A DNA stretch of 64,000 bases from Rhizobium gallicum bv. gallicum R602sp (GTDB lineage: Bacteria > Pseudomonadota > Alphaproteobacteria > Rhizobiales > Rhizobiaceae): contig NZ_CP006877.1 of assembly GCF_000816845.1 (NCBI RefSeq), positions 3,043,501-3,107,500 on the forward strand. The letters run 5' to 3'. Positions 43,455 to 51,512 of the stretch are shown piece after piece. The position numbers were made by a program, and so were the translations under genes. The notes under the pieces were generated by a model that was not told where the DNA came from, searched no databases, and saw only the letters and a list, made by a program, of their open reading frames with translations. Every line of letters starts with the position of its first letter. Position 1 is the first letter of the stretch.

Positions 43455-43692
43455 TCCGTTGTCAGGGCATCTCTTCGTCTTCAGGGGCCGCAGATCGGAT
43501 ATTTTGAAGATCATTTGGCATGATGGTCTGGGCGCCTGCCTTTTTACCCGGCGGCTGGAGAAGGGCCGGTTTATCTGGCCGAATATGGAGGGCGGCGCGG
43601 TAGCGATCTCACCGGCACAATTGTCTTATTTGTTGTCCGGGATCGACTGGCGCAATCCGCAGGAAACCTGGCGTCCGACACGGGTCGGATAG
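43339..43692 (+). CDS. tnpB: IS66 TnpB (OrfB accessory protein)
   Basis: A 117-residue protein of normal length. It begins at GTG 43339 (VNPFPMGTGVKVWLSTGYTD) and contains MRCGFPSLALRVQEVL, HLFVFRGRRSDILKIIWHDG and FTRRLEKGRFIWP, the conserved blocks of IS66 OrfB. It is required for transposition together with TnpA and the TnpC transposase, though its mechanism is not known. The frame is intact. The original tnpA stop would have overlapped this start by 4 bases. Confidence 0.9.
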   Translation: MNPFPMGTGVKVWLSTGYTDMRCGFPSLALRVQEVLKHDPLSGHLFVFRGRRSDILKIIWHDGLGACLFTRRLEKGRFIWPNMEGGAVAISPAQLSYLLSGIDWRNPQETWRPTRVG

Positions 43693-43737
43693 CATTATTG
43701 CATTGAAAATATTGAGTGAATCTGATCGGATGGCTTC

Positions 43738-46010
43738 ATGACTTCGAAGCCTGTGGATCTTCCTGCGGACCTTGCGAGCGCCTATCTGGCGCTGCTTTCC
43801 GAGCGTGAGATGTTACAGGCTGAACGTGATGTCGTTGTTGCCGAGCGCGATACCGTCGTCGCCGAGCGGGACATTGCGGTGGCGCAAGCCAATGCGCAGG
43901 CCATGCTGTCGGACAGTGAGGCCTTGATTGCCAGTCTGGAGCTGGCGATCGAAAAGCTGAAGCGCGAACTGCGCGGCCGGCGATCCGAGCGCACGGCGCG
44001 CCTGATCGACCAGATGGAATTGCAGCTCGAAGAACTGGTGATGGCGGCGACGGAGGATGAAGCCGCAGCGCAGGCGGCTGCCGCCAAGACCTCGAGCGTA
44101 CGTTCGTTCACGCGCAAACGGCCGGTACGAAAGCCGTGGCCGGAGGATATCGAGCGCGAGCGCGTGGTGATCGATCCCCCAGTCACCTGTGCATGCTGCG
44201 GCGGGTCGCGCCTGTCGAAACTGGGCGAGGACGTCACTGAGACGCTCGAGGAGGTTCCGCGTCGGTTCAAAGTGATCGAGACGGTGCGGGAGAAATTTAC
44301 CTGCCGTGACTGCGAGGCGATCAGCCAGCCGCCGGCGCCGTTCCATGCCACGCCGCGCGGCTTCATCGGTCCTCATCTGCTGGCGACGATCCTCTTTGAC
44401 AAGTTTGGAATGCATAGCCCTCTCAACCGCCAGAGCACCCGGTTCAAATGCGAGGGCATCGAGCTTTCGACCTCGACGCTGGCCGACCAGGTCGGGTATG
44501 GAACGGCCGCGCTCCTGCCGATCTTTGATCTGATCGAGGCGCATGTCTTCGCGGCCGAGCGCCTTTTTGGCGACGACACCACCATTCCCATTCAGGCCAA
44601 AGACAAATGCACGACCGGGCGAATATGGACCTACGTGTGCGATGACCGGCCCTACGGCGGAGCGGCAGCGCCGGCGGCCATATACTATGCGTCGAGCGAC
44701 CGCCGCGGCGAGCATCCGCAGAAGCACCTGGCCGGGTATGGCGGCATTCTGCAGAGTGATTGTTACAATGGCTTCGAGCCGCTCAGTGTCGCGGAAAAGA
44801 AGGTGGTGCCGATCACCTTCGCCTTTTGTCATGCGCATGCGCGGCGCAAATTCTTTGAACTGGCCGACATCCAGAAAAATGCCCGCGACCGCAAACGCAA
44901 AGGCAAGCCGATCTCGCCGATCGCATTGGAGGCCGTCCAACGGTACGATGCGTTGTTTGAGATCGAGCGCCAGATCAATGGATTGAGCGCCGAAGAACGA
45001 CTGGCCGCGCGGCAGGAAAAGAGCAAGCCGCTGTTCGATGACATGCACGAGTGGCTGAAACGGGAGCGCGCCACGCTCAGCAAATCGTCCGAGGTGATCG
45101 AGCCGATCGATTACATGCTGAAGCGATGGGATGGTTTTGCCCGTTTCCTGGAAGATGGCCGGATTTGTCTCACGAACAATGCCGCCGAGCGCGCTCTGAG
45201 AGGTATTGCGAGACGTGTTTCATTATGCACCCCTTCGTTAAGTGTATGTAAACATTGGAAGCGTGTCCGCGTCCACATCGCGCAACGGGCGACCTTTCCG
45301 GGCAATCGCCGCTTTGACCGGCTCGGACGTCAAATCGGCGGCCCGGATTTGATAGGGCGCTCGCGGAACAACCTGGACCGCAGGAAGAACGCCTGTGGAA
45401 ACAAGGCGTCGTACCAGATAGCTTGAGACGCCCAACGCTTTGGCGACCTCTGCTTGCGTGAGCCATTCGCCATTTTTATCGGCTGAACGGTAGGCATCGA
45501 TGCCACGCACGTAACGAACAGAACGGACCCGATGGGCTGTCCATGTCTTTCCCTGGCCGGTGGGAAAGCCCATTCGGTTGAGTGTGGCGGCGATATGCTC
45601 GTCTGACCAGCGGCCAGCCATGCCGCGTATGACTTCCAGTGCATCTTCGGCTGTCGCGCTGCCGTGTTCGCCAGACTGTGGCTTACGAACACGCGCAACT
45701 CCGAATGCTGACCACCTTTCCAATGAATGGTGAGGACAACGTGCGCGCATGGTTACATCGGGAGCATTCCAGGCTGCCGACAGGTTCTCTGCGAGGTTGG
45801 AAAAGGCATTGGGATCAACGACGTGGCGCCGATCGTGCCGCCATCATGCTCTCCGTCATCACGACTTGCCGTCTCAACGACGTCGATCCAAAGGCGTGGC
45901 TCGCCGATGTGTTTGCCCGCATCGCCGATCTTCCTGTCTCCCGCCTGCACGAACTGCTGCCTTGGCAATGGAAGACACACAAAGGGACGGCTATTGCGGC
46001 GGCCGCGTAA
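43738..46010 (+). pseudogene. tnpC: IS66 transposase tnpC, interrupted
   Basis: The first 490 codons (to about 45212) are intact. They show a coiled-coil start with EVAERD-type repeats, a zinc finger (VTCACCGGSRL and FTCRDCE), and DDE residues in FGDDTTIPI, ILQSDCYNGF and LTNNAAERALRG. The match then stops at GGTATTGC, and the protein runs into unrelated sequence up to 45426. The missing C-terminus resumes at about 45790 in another frame (GADRAAIMLSVITTCRLNDV through LHELLPWQWK, ending at 46010). About 580 bases of foreign DNA lie between. The catalytic residues remain, but the end of the fold is lost. Confidence 0.85.
45238..45785 (-). pseudogene. C-terminal fragment of a large serine recombinase, nested in tnpC
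   Basis: The minus-strand frame carries segments usual in the C-terminal part of Rhizobiales recombinase-family proteins: a start-less AAWNAPD block, then EHIAATLNRMGFPTGQGKTW, RSVRYVRGIDAYR, and a helix-turn-helix EWLTQAEVAKALGVSSYLVR. The N-terminal resolvase domain with its catalytic Ser is absent. There also seems to be an internal deletion between the AAWNAPD block and the later part. It lies antisense inside the IS66 transposase gene and marks a second insertion or recombination event. Confidence 0.65.
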
Positions 46011-46224
46011 ACAGCTCCCGGAACAACGCTTCCGAACGCTCCAAGCCTTCATCGGTCAGGATCAATGACTTCGACTTGTTGACTGGGTCGCCGATCATGC
46101 CCTTCTTGTGAAGCCGATCCGTCGTTGCCCAGTCGAAACCCTTCCAGGCACAACGCTCGTTATGCAGCGTCAGCCATAACAGCGCCAAAACGGCATCGTC
46201 GACCTTGTCCTCATCGATCTCCAT
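45991..46224 (-). CDS. DUF6429 family protein, IS66 passenger
   Basis: A 77-residue acidic/basic protein: MEIDEDKVDDAVLALLWLTL, then WKGFDWATTDRLHKKGMIGD, and SLILTDEGLERSEALFRELF. This matches DUF6429 proteins, which are commonly found beside IS66 genes. The C-terminal half resembles a winged-helix transcription regulator. It is transcribed opposite to tnpABC, overlaps the end of tnpC by 20 bases, and ends at the right side of the element inside the inverted repeat boundary, so it moves with the IS. Function unknown. Confidence 0.75.
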   Translation of the reverse strand: MEIDEDKVDDAVLALLWLTLHNERCAWKGFDWATTDRLHKKGMIGDPVNKSKSLILTDEGLERSEALFRELFTRPPQ

Positions 46225-46259
46225 GAACCGACATTACCACGCGCGGCACCCAAAATCCC

Positions 46260-46281
46260 GCGGCCCTGCTCGGATGGATAC
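46260..46281 (-). repeat. Right terminal inverted repeat of the IS66 element
   Basis: On the minus strand it starts GTATCCATCCGAG and pairs with 42837-42858 at 19 of 22 positions. It is followed on the plus strand by the target duplication GCAGTTTC. Confidence 0.9.
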
Positions 46282-46640
46282 GCAGTTTCTCGCTGCGACG
46301 ATGTATCGCCGCTTCAGTTGTGGTGTATGGCGGCGTGCCACGTTAAGACGACAGAAATTCACCGGAGAGCTAGGGAATGGAATGGTAGGCATACGCTGCG
46401 AGAGTCATGATAACAGTGATCGGCGCTTTAGGCGTACTTTCCGCGTTGTCGCTTTGGGCGGTAATCCATTACAGTATCTAACCGAGCGATTTCGGATTTC
46501 ACTAATACTCGCCCGTCACGTCCTCTTTCCCAAGATCAGAGAAATACACATGTAGGCAAACCGGCGAACAAATCCACACATACTTCTAAGCACTGAGGGC
46601 CGGGCCGTAATCGTTTGCACGCCCGGTTTGCGGACCTGCA
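46282..46640. other. Intergenic stretch right of the IS66 element
   Basis: About 360 bases with no gene I can support. It begins with the 8-base target duplication and would have been contiguous with the region upstream of the acyltransferase (left of 42836) before the insertion. Confidence 0.5.
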
Positions 46641-47816
46641 CTACTCCTCCGTTGCTGGAGTGATTGCATGACTTGGGTTGAACGCGGAGATTTCCGAATT
46701 CGGTGAGACGTAAGCCGCTCTCATTTTCCCCAACAACTCGATTGCCCGTTCGATGTCGATATATTCTTTGGCAACCGGATCAAAATATTTTGGGTAGAGA
46801 ACGTAGGCACCGGCAAAGAGTTGCTCGACCGTCAGTTTCCGTTTCCTTCTGTCCGTCGGTTGGCGATCGTCAGTCAATCCCCATCCCGAATAAAAGGGGC
46901 ATCCTAGCGTAGTGACCTTGAGTCCTCGCAAGAGAGCTTCAAAGCCCGCAAGTGATGTGATTGTGTAAACGTGGTCAATGGTCCGAAAGCTGCTGGCGAG
47001 GCTTATATCCTGTTCTAAAACCGTGCATATACCGCGAACCGAGTTTGGATCCGACATAGCTTCGGCAGTTCCCTGAAGGACCTCTGGATGCGGCTTGTAG
47101 ATAATTTGCGCTCCGGGATTTTCCCGATATGCGAGCCGGACAAGGTCATTGTTGCTGTGCTTTTCCCGTGATCCGTAGGCGATGGAAGCATCGCGTTCCA
47201 CCTGCCCGATAACAAGAATGCGCTTTCGGGTTTTGGGGCCATAAATCTCCTCGATCTGGGCGTCTGCACTCGAGTTGTATTTGCTCAGCCCGGCGCTCAA
47301 CAGTTGCTCTATCAGTGCTTGCGCTCGACGCATCAGATCCGCGTTGCCATCAAAGTCGAAGGTCGACAAAATTGCTTCCAAATCAGTCGGGCCATTGGCA
47401 TTGAAATACATATCCTGCCGATCGAATGCCAAAGACATTGGAGGTATTTGCAAAGCTCCAAGCGATACCGAACGAATGAAGCCGTCTTCGACATAATGAA
47501 ATGGAATGTTATTGGACGCGCAAAAGTTTTTCAGCTGAGGTAGGCCCTTGTACTGCCACGCCATGACTTCGGCCCGCCGGTCACTTAGGATGCGCCATTT
47601 CCAGTTGATATCAAATTCGATGGGCCAGAGCCCGGTCGGCGCAAAGATGATCTCCTTGTCCGGAAACCAGTCATACATGAAAGCCTTCCAAGCGGCGAAT
47701 CCGAAAAGAAAGAGCGGCGGGTTGCCCCGCTTCGGAAGCGGCCGACTTGCAATGCCACCAATGATCCTGAATGGCGTTTTTGCTGCTTCAGCTAAGATCG
47801 TCGTTGTTTTAACCAA
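46641..47816 (-). CDS. rkpZ: KpsC-like capsule Kdo transferase/export protein (RkpZ type)
   Basis: A 391-residue protein with the KpsC hallmarks: FHYVEDGFIRSVSLGALQIPP, PTDLEAILSTFDF, RILVIGQVERDASIAYGS, IIYKPHPEVLQG and YTITSLAGFEALLRGLKVTTLGCPFYSGWGLT. E. coli KpsC has two such modules; this is a single-module form. KpsC enzymes extend the Kdo linker begun by KpsS. S. meliloti LpsZ/RkpZ is the rhizobial homologue and influences capsule size; the symbol is given on that basis with moderate confidence. It lies on the minus strand right of the IS66 element, away from other rkp genes. Confidence 0.8.
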   Translation of the reverse strand: MVKTTTILAEAAKTPFRIIGGIASRPLPKRGNPPLFLFGFAAWKAFMYDWFPDKEIIFAPTGLWPIEFDINWKWRILSDRRAEVMAWQYKGLPQLKNFCASNNIPFHYVEDGFIRSVSLGALQIPPMSLAFDRQDMYFNANGPTDLEAILSTFDFDGNADLMRRAQALIEQLLSAGLSKYNSSADAQIEEIYGPKTRKRILVIGQVERDASIAYGSREKHSNNDLVRLAYRENPGAQIIYKPHPEVLQGTAEAMSDPNSVRGICTVLEQDISLASSFRTIDHVYTITSLAGFEALLRGLKVTTLGCPFYSGWGLTDDRQPTDRRKRKLTVEQLFAGAYVLYPKYFDPVAKEYIDIERAIELLGKMRAAYVSPNSEISAFNPSHAITPATEE

Positions 47817-47933
47817 TCGCCTATTCCAGTTTCTAGGGTACAGAATCGTTTCTTAAATTGCGATGCTTCTGCGAAAGCCTGCAAGCGGGTAATGCACCCA
47901 AGGCTCAATGACAAGAATTCCGCGACAGAGATG

Positions 47934-48119
47934 TCAACATATCAAGTCGCGAGATGACCTTGCCAGTCTGACAGTATGATCCGAATCAAGTACCTGGCTG
48001 CAGAGGCGCGTGTCCGACATCTGAGCGTAATCCGAGACCGAAGATTGTCTGACATTGCGTGTGGAGTTGCATGCCGTAAGGAAAGCGCAACAAAGGAACA
48101 CCTCAACAAATCCCCTCAT
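47934..48119 (-). CDS. Small lipoprotein
   Basis: A 61-residue frame starting at ATG 48119 with AGGAG seven bases before it. The N-terminus MRGFVEVFLCCAFLTAC is a lipoprotein signal with lipobox LTAC, followed by a polar segment with YAQMSDTRLC. A longer frame starting at 48227 lacks this arrangement. It resembles tiny rhizobial lipoproteins of unknown function. It is divergent from the PhyH dioxygenase gene; the region between is 203 bases. Confidence 0.5.
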   Translation of the reverse strand: MRGFVEVFLCCAFLTACNSTRNVRQSSVSDYAQMSDTRLCSQVLDSDHTVRLARSSRDLIC

Positions 48120-48322
48120 TCGTCGCTCCTCTCTCCGGCGCCGCGCGGTCGGCGGGAACTTTACAAGTTCCACTTCATGGCAAGCGTCCACCCGGGCTGC
48201 GTCAGGATAGCTTATCGCACACGACACCTACCGACAAATGAGGACGAAACAGAACCGTTCTTGCTCTCTCCGCGAATCCGCGGCAATTTAGCGCGCAACT
48301 GAGAAAGTCGAAGGAGGGGACA

Positions 48323-49360
48323 ATGCCGAAGCAGAAGTGGTCGCCGTTGAAGGTGCTGATGCTTCCTTTTTATGTGTTTCAGATCGTAACCGGCGAAAAG
48401 CGCTTCATTGAAAATCCGCTTCTTGGGAGCGTAAAACTCAATCGGAAGGGGCTCCACATCTGGCGCGTGAAAATAGCCGCGAAAATTGTAGAGTCGCGAC
48501 GCCGGCGCCTGCAGCACCTTATTCCTCAACATGAGCGCGCCTTCTTCGCCGAGAACGGCTATATCGAACGACGCAATTTTCTAACACCGGAAATGTTCGC
48601 GCAGTTGCGGTCTGAAGTTGAGGCTCTTCGTGCGCCGGCGCGCGAAATGACCCAAGGGAAAGCGGTGACGCGTAGGACCTCGCTTACACCAGAGGTCCTG
48701 GAAAATTACCCTGCCATCCGCGCCCTGGTGGATAGCAACGGCTGGAGCAATCCGCTACGTTATGTTGGGGGGTTCAAGGCAGAGCCGGCCATCTGCATCC
48801 AAACGATTTTTGGGACGGAGACAGAAGAAGGCAAGGGGAAGGATCCGCAAACCGATCTTCATATGGATACGTTTCACTCGACGGTGAAGGCCTGGTTCTT
48901 CCTTTGCGACGTCCCAGAAGATGAAGGCCCGTTCACCTATGTTGCCGGCTCTCACAAGCTGACCAAGCGGCGGCTCGCCTGGCACAAGAGGAAGAGCATC
49001 GTGGCGTCCATCCGGGGCGAGAACGGCTCATTCCGGATTCCAGAGAACCAGCTGCACCTTTTGCGTTTGCCTAAACCTACCAAGTTCGCCGTTCCAGCCA
49101 ATACGCTCGTGGTCGGAGATACGTTTGGATTCCACGCCAGGGGCAAATCCGTCCGTCCATCCGTGCGCGTCGAGATCTATGCATCGCAGCGACCCAATCC
49201 GTTTCTTCCCTTTGTCGGCCTTGACACAGCATTCTTGCCTTTCGTGAAGGGCCGAAAGGAGGTCATCGGCTGGTTTATCGAGGATTGTCTCGTCCGGTTG
49301 GGACTGAGGCGGCAGATCTGGAAAGATATCGGTACGGCGGGGCCGCTCGATCCCCGGTGA
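48323..49360 (+). CDS. Phytanoyl-CoA dioxygenase (PhyH) family protein
   Basis: A 345-residue Fe(II)/2-oxoglutarate oxygenase. The iron triad is visible: His and Asp in DLHMDTFHS (HxD), and the distal His in TFGFHARGKSVRPSVRVEIY, where the following Arg would bind 2-oxoglutarate. CDVPEDEGPFTYVAGSHKL is the typical PhyH core. GGAGGGG precedes the ATG. PhyH relatives hydroxylate lipids, small metabolites or sugars. In this capsule block it might hydroxylate a sugar or lipid component; substrate unknown. The N-terminal 70 residues are basic and outside the core domain. Confidence 0.82.
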   Translation: MPKQKWSPLKVLMLPFYVFQIVTGEKRFIENPLLGSVKLNRKGLHIWRVKIAAKIVESRRRRLQHLIPQHERAFFAENGYIERRNFLTPEMFAQLRSEVEALRAPAREMTQGKAVTRRTSLTPEVLENYPAIRALVDSNGWSNPLRYVGGFKAEPAICIQTIFGTETEEGKGKDPQTDLHMDTFHSTVKAWFFLCDVPEDEGPFTYVAGSHKLTKRRLAWHKRKSIVASIRGENGSFRIPENQLHLLRLPKPTKFAVPANTLVVGDTFGFHARGKSVRPSVRVEIYASQRPNPFLPFVGLDTAFLPFVKGRKEVIGWFIEDCLVRLGLRRQIWKDIGTAGPLDPR

Positions 49361-49484
49361 TGGCGGACGAGTTCTGTTGCAGTAAACACCACAACGGGTT
49401 ACTGCCAGACGGGAAGATATTCGCGTTTCACGAGCGGCCCATGCGACCGTCGTCTCACGGCCGAGACAGCTAGATCAAGATGCA

Positions 49485-51359
49485 ATGAATTACCTGATCG
49501 ACCGATTGGCAGAACGCGTTCAAGATTTGATCGAACGGAAGAGGTTCCTCAATGTCCTGAGCGCAACCTTTGCCGCCCTTGCCTTCATCGTGCGTTTTTG
49601 GCCGATGCCGGCACATCGCCGTCGTATCTGTGACGGCCGGATGTACATTGCCTGTCAGCAGAAGAACTTCGAAAAGGCAGCCAAAATCCTCGTTGATCTA
49701 AGCAAACGGGAGACACCGGGTGCGGATTCGATGCGGTTATTCCTCTACGAGGTTCTTGGACACGTTGATCCTCAATACGCCGACGAGTTGGTGAAGACGC
49801 CCCGGTTCGATCGCAACCTCTTGCCAGTTATTGAAGCGGCGCTTCTGCGCAGGAATGGAGAGTATGAAGCAGCTCTCTCTGCCTTGGATTATACTGCTGA
49901 GTCATTTCCCGCGCGGATTCAGGTCGCCGAATTCAAGAGAAGTTTGTTGCTGGAAGAACGCAGACACGAAGAGTTCGCCTTAGACGGTGTGACGCGGCTG
50001 TCGCACGATCCCGATAAACCTCTCTTCCAGTTCGCGGCTTCGGTTGCGGCCGCAGCCGATAGTGCAGGCCGTAATGACATCCTCAGGTCTGTGATTGAGC
50101 GAATAGTTCGCGATCGCGATGCAATCCTCAATGACCCGAAGCTTCTTTCGAGGTTCGCTCAACAGGCAGTCGACGCTTCGATGTGGCTCCTAGATCTGGC
50201 AGGAGCAAAGCAGGTTATTGACGCGCTTCGCATCAGCGGAATGGAAAAAGCCGCAGTCCGGTTGGAACGCCGCCTCAGCCTAGATGCACTTGCGCCGATG
50301 TCCCAGCTTATCGAACGCGCGCATCAGGATATTCTTGCGCGGGTTGGGCTAGGCCTGGCTACGACCAAGACGCGCGATGCCGTTATCGTCATTCCGTCGG
50401 CAGCGTTGCGATCTAACAAGATCGACTATCCCGGTTTTCGTGCTGACATCAGATTTGTTTTGCAAACCATTGCAGACTGTCTCAACACGATGGGCCTTGA
50501 TTATGAAGTGAAGGGACAGATCAAGCTGCATGGTGTTGAAGACCTGCCTAAACCCTTTTTCTCGTATCACACGGTGTCCGGTCATCAAAATGGTCTTCAC
50601 TTCAAGGAGACCGACCGCCCATCCCGCTTTAGCTTTGATACCGGCGGCTACTCCGGATGGTCGGAATTCTCGAGAAAAAGCCTGACCGAACTACCGCTTC
50701 ATGAGGTGGATGCGACGGCCGCCTACAGATTCTTCCAACAGGATCAAGCGCAAACCATTTCCCGCAATTTGTCTAAATATACTCAGGGCCCGCTTCATGC
50801 TGCGGATGCTTTGCCGGCGCGCTTCGTTTTTGTCGCTCTCCAAATGGTGGGTGATTCCGTGCAGGAGCTGGCGTTCTGCAACCCCATCGAAATGATGGAG
50901 GAAGTTCTCACAGTTTGTGAGAAGAGCGGCTACGCCGTTGTAGTCAAGCGCCACCCGCTTTGCGGTTCGACAGTGATTGGAAAGTATATCCAAGATTATG
51001 AAAACGCAGGCCGGATAGTTGTAGCCACAGGCAGCATTCACGCCATCATCGCCCAATCGATAGCGATTTGTGTGATAAACTCCGGCGTGGGTGCCGAGGC
51101 GCTCTTGCACGAAAAGCCGGTATATGTCTTCGGCCGGTCCGACTACATGGCTGCGTGCTTCGTTTGCGAGCACCGGGGCGACTTCGAAAGCCAGTTCCAG
51201 CCCGGACGAACTGCTGTATCAGTCCACGATCTCCGATGCTTCTGGTATCTGCTGCGCAACGAATATGCGGTCGATTTGCAGGATAGGGAAAAAGCCAAAG
51301 CGGCTATCTACACGCGCGTCAAACAGCATGCCTTGGTTTCGGTGAGAACGGAGGCGTAA
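49485..51359 (+). CDS. KpsC/KpsS-like protein with a helical N-terminal half
   Basis: 624 residues. Residues about 60-290 form Ala/Leu-rich helices resembling TPR units (NGEYEAALSALDYTAESFP). The C-terminal half carries FVFVALQMVGDSVQELAF, YAVVVKRHPLCGST and ICVINSGVGAEALLHEKPVYVFGRSDY. These are the K-HP and NSG-x-EAL motifs of Kdo-transferase-like capsule proteins, related to the C-terminal domain of the bifunctional protein at 38.9-41.2 kb. A short hydrophobic stretch (LSATFAALAFIVRFW) near the start could attach it to the membrane. Probable capsule glycosyltransferase; donor unknown. The gene ends facing rkpR. Confidence 0.65.
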   Translation: MNYLIDRLAERVQDLIERKRFLNVLSATFAALAFIVRFWPMPAHRRRICDGRMYIACQQKNFEKAAKILVDLSKRETPGADSMRLFLYEVLGHVDPQYADELVKTPRFDRNLLPVIEAALLRRNGEYEAALSALDYTAESFPARIQVAEFKRSLLLEERRHEEFALDGVTRLSHDPDKPLFQFAASVAAAADSAGRNDILRSVIERIVRDRDAILNDPKLLSRFAQQAVDASMWLLDLAGAKQVIDALRISGMEKAAVRLERRLSLDALAPMSQLIERAHQDILARVGLGLATTKTRDAVIVIPSAALRSNKIDYPGFRADIRFVLQTIADCLNTMGLDYEVKGQIKLHGVEDLPKPFFSYHTVSGHQNGLHFKETDRPSRFSFDTGGYSGWSEFSRKSLTELPLHEVDATAAYRFFQQDQAQTISRNLSKYTQGPLHAADALPARFVFVALQMVGDSVQELAFCNPIEMMEEVLTVCEKSGYAVVVKRHPLCGSTVIGKYIQDYENAGRIVVATGSIHAIIAQSIAICVINSGVGAEALLHEKPVYVFGRSDYMAACFVCEHRGDFESQFQPGRTAVSVHDLRCFWYLLRNEYAVDLQDREKAKAAIYTRVKQHALVSVRTEA

Positions 51360-51486
51360 CTGCGAAAGTGTCGTGAGTAGCAGGCGTTCCGAAGCAGCGT
51401 TGCCGGCCTTGAGGACCACTGACTTTCCCCGAAGTGTGCATGAGGATGAGATGACCAACCGCGAGACAGCCGCCTAATCAACGCGA

Positions 51487-51512
51487 TTAGCCCGCCAACA
51501 GCCGCGGGTTAA
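51487..51512. terminator. Hairpin at the 3' end of rkpR
   Basis: TTAGCCCGC and GCGGGTTAA pair (8 of 9 bp) around about 8 bases and overlap the rkpR stop codon. It lies between two convergent genes and could act on both strands. No T-tract. Confidence 0.3.

Larger units (their letters stand above)
42837..46281 (+). mobile_element. IS66-family insertion sequence, ends intact, interior decayed
   Basis: A 3445-base element. Its 22-bp terminal inverted repeats (42837-42858 and 46260-46281) both begin with GTA, share CATCCGAG and AGGGCCGC, and agree at 19 of 22 positions. The flanking octamer GCAGTTTC occurs directly outside both ends (42829-42836 and 46282-46289), the 8-bp target duplication typical of IS66. 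Inside are tnpA, tnpB, tnpC and a DUF6429 gene. tnpC is interrupted by a serine-recombinase fragment and tnpA carries a probable 1-base deletion. The copy is therefore probably immobile unless helped in trans. Confidence 0.92.

Noticed and set aside
43813..45048. 411-residue minus-strand frame across tnpC
   Set aside because: Antisense shadow of the IS66 transposase; composition is that of a complement frame.
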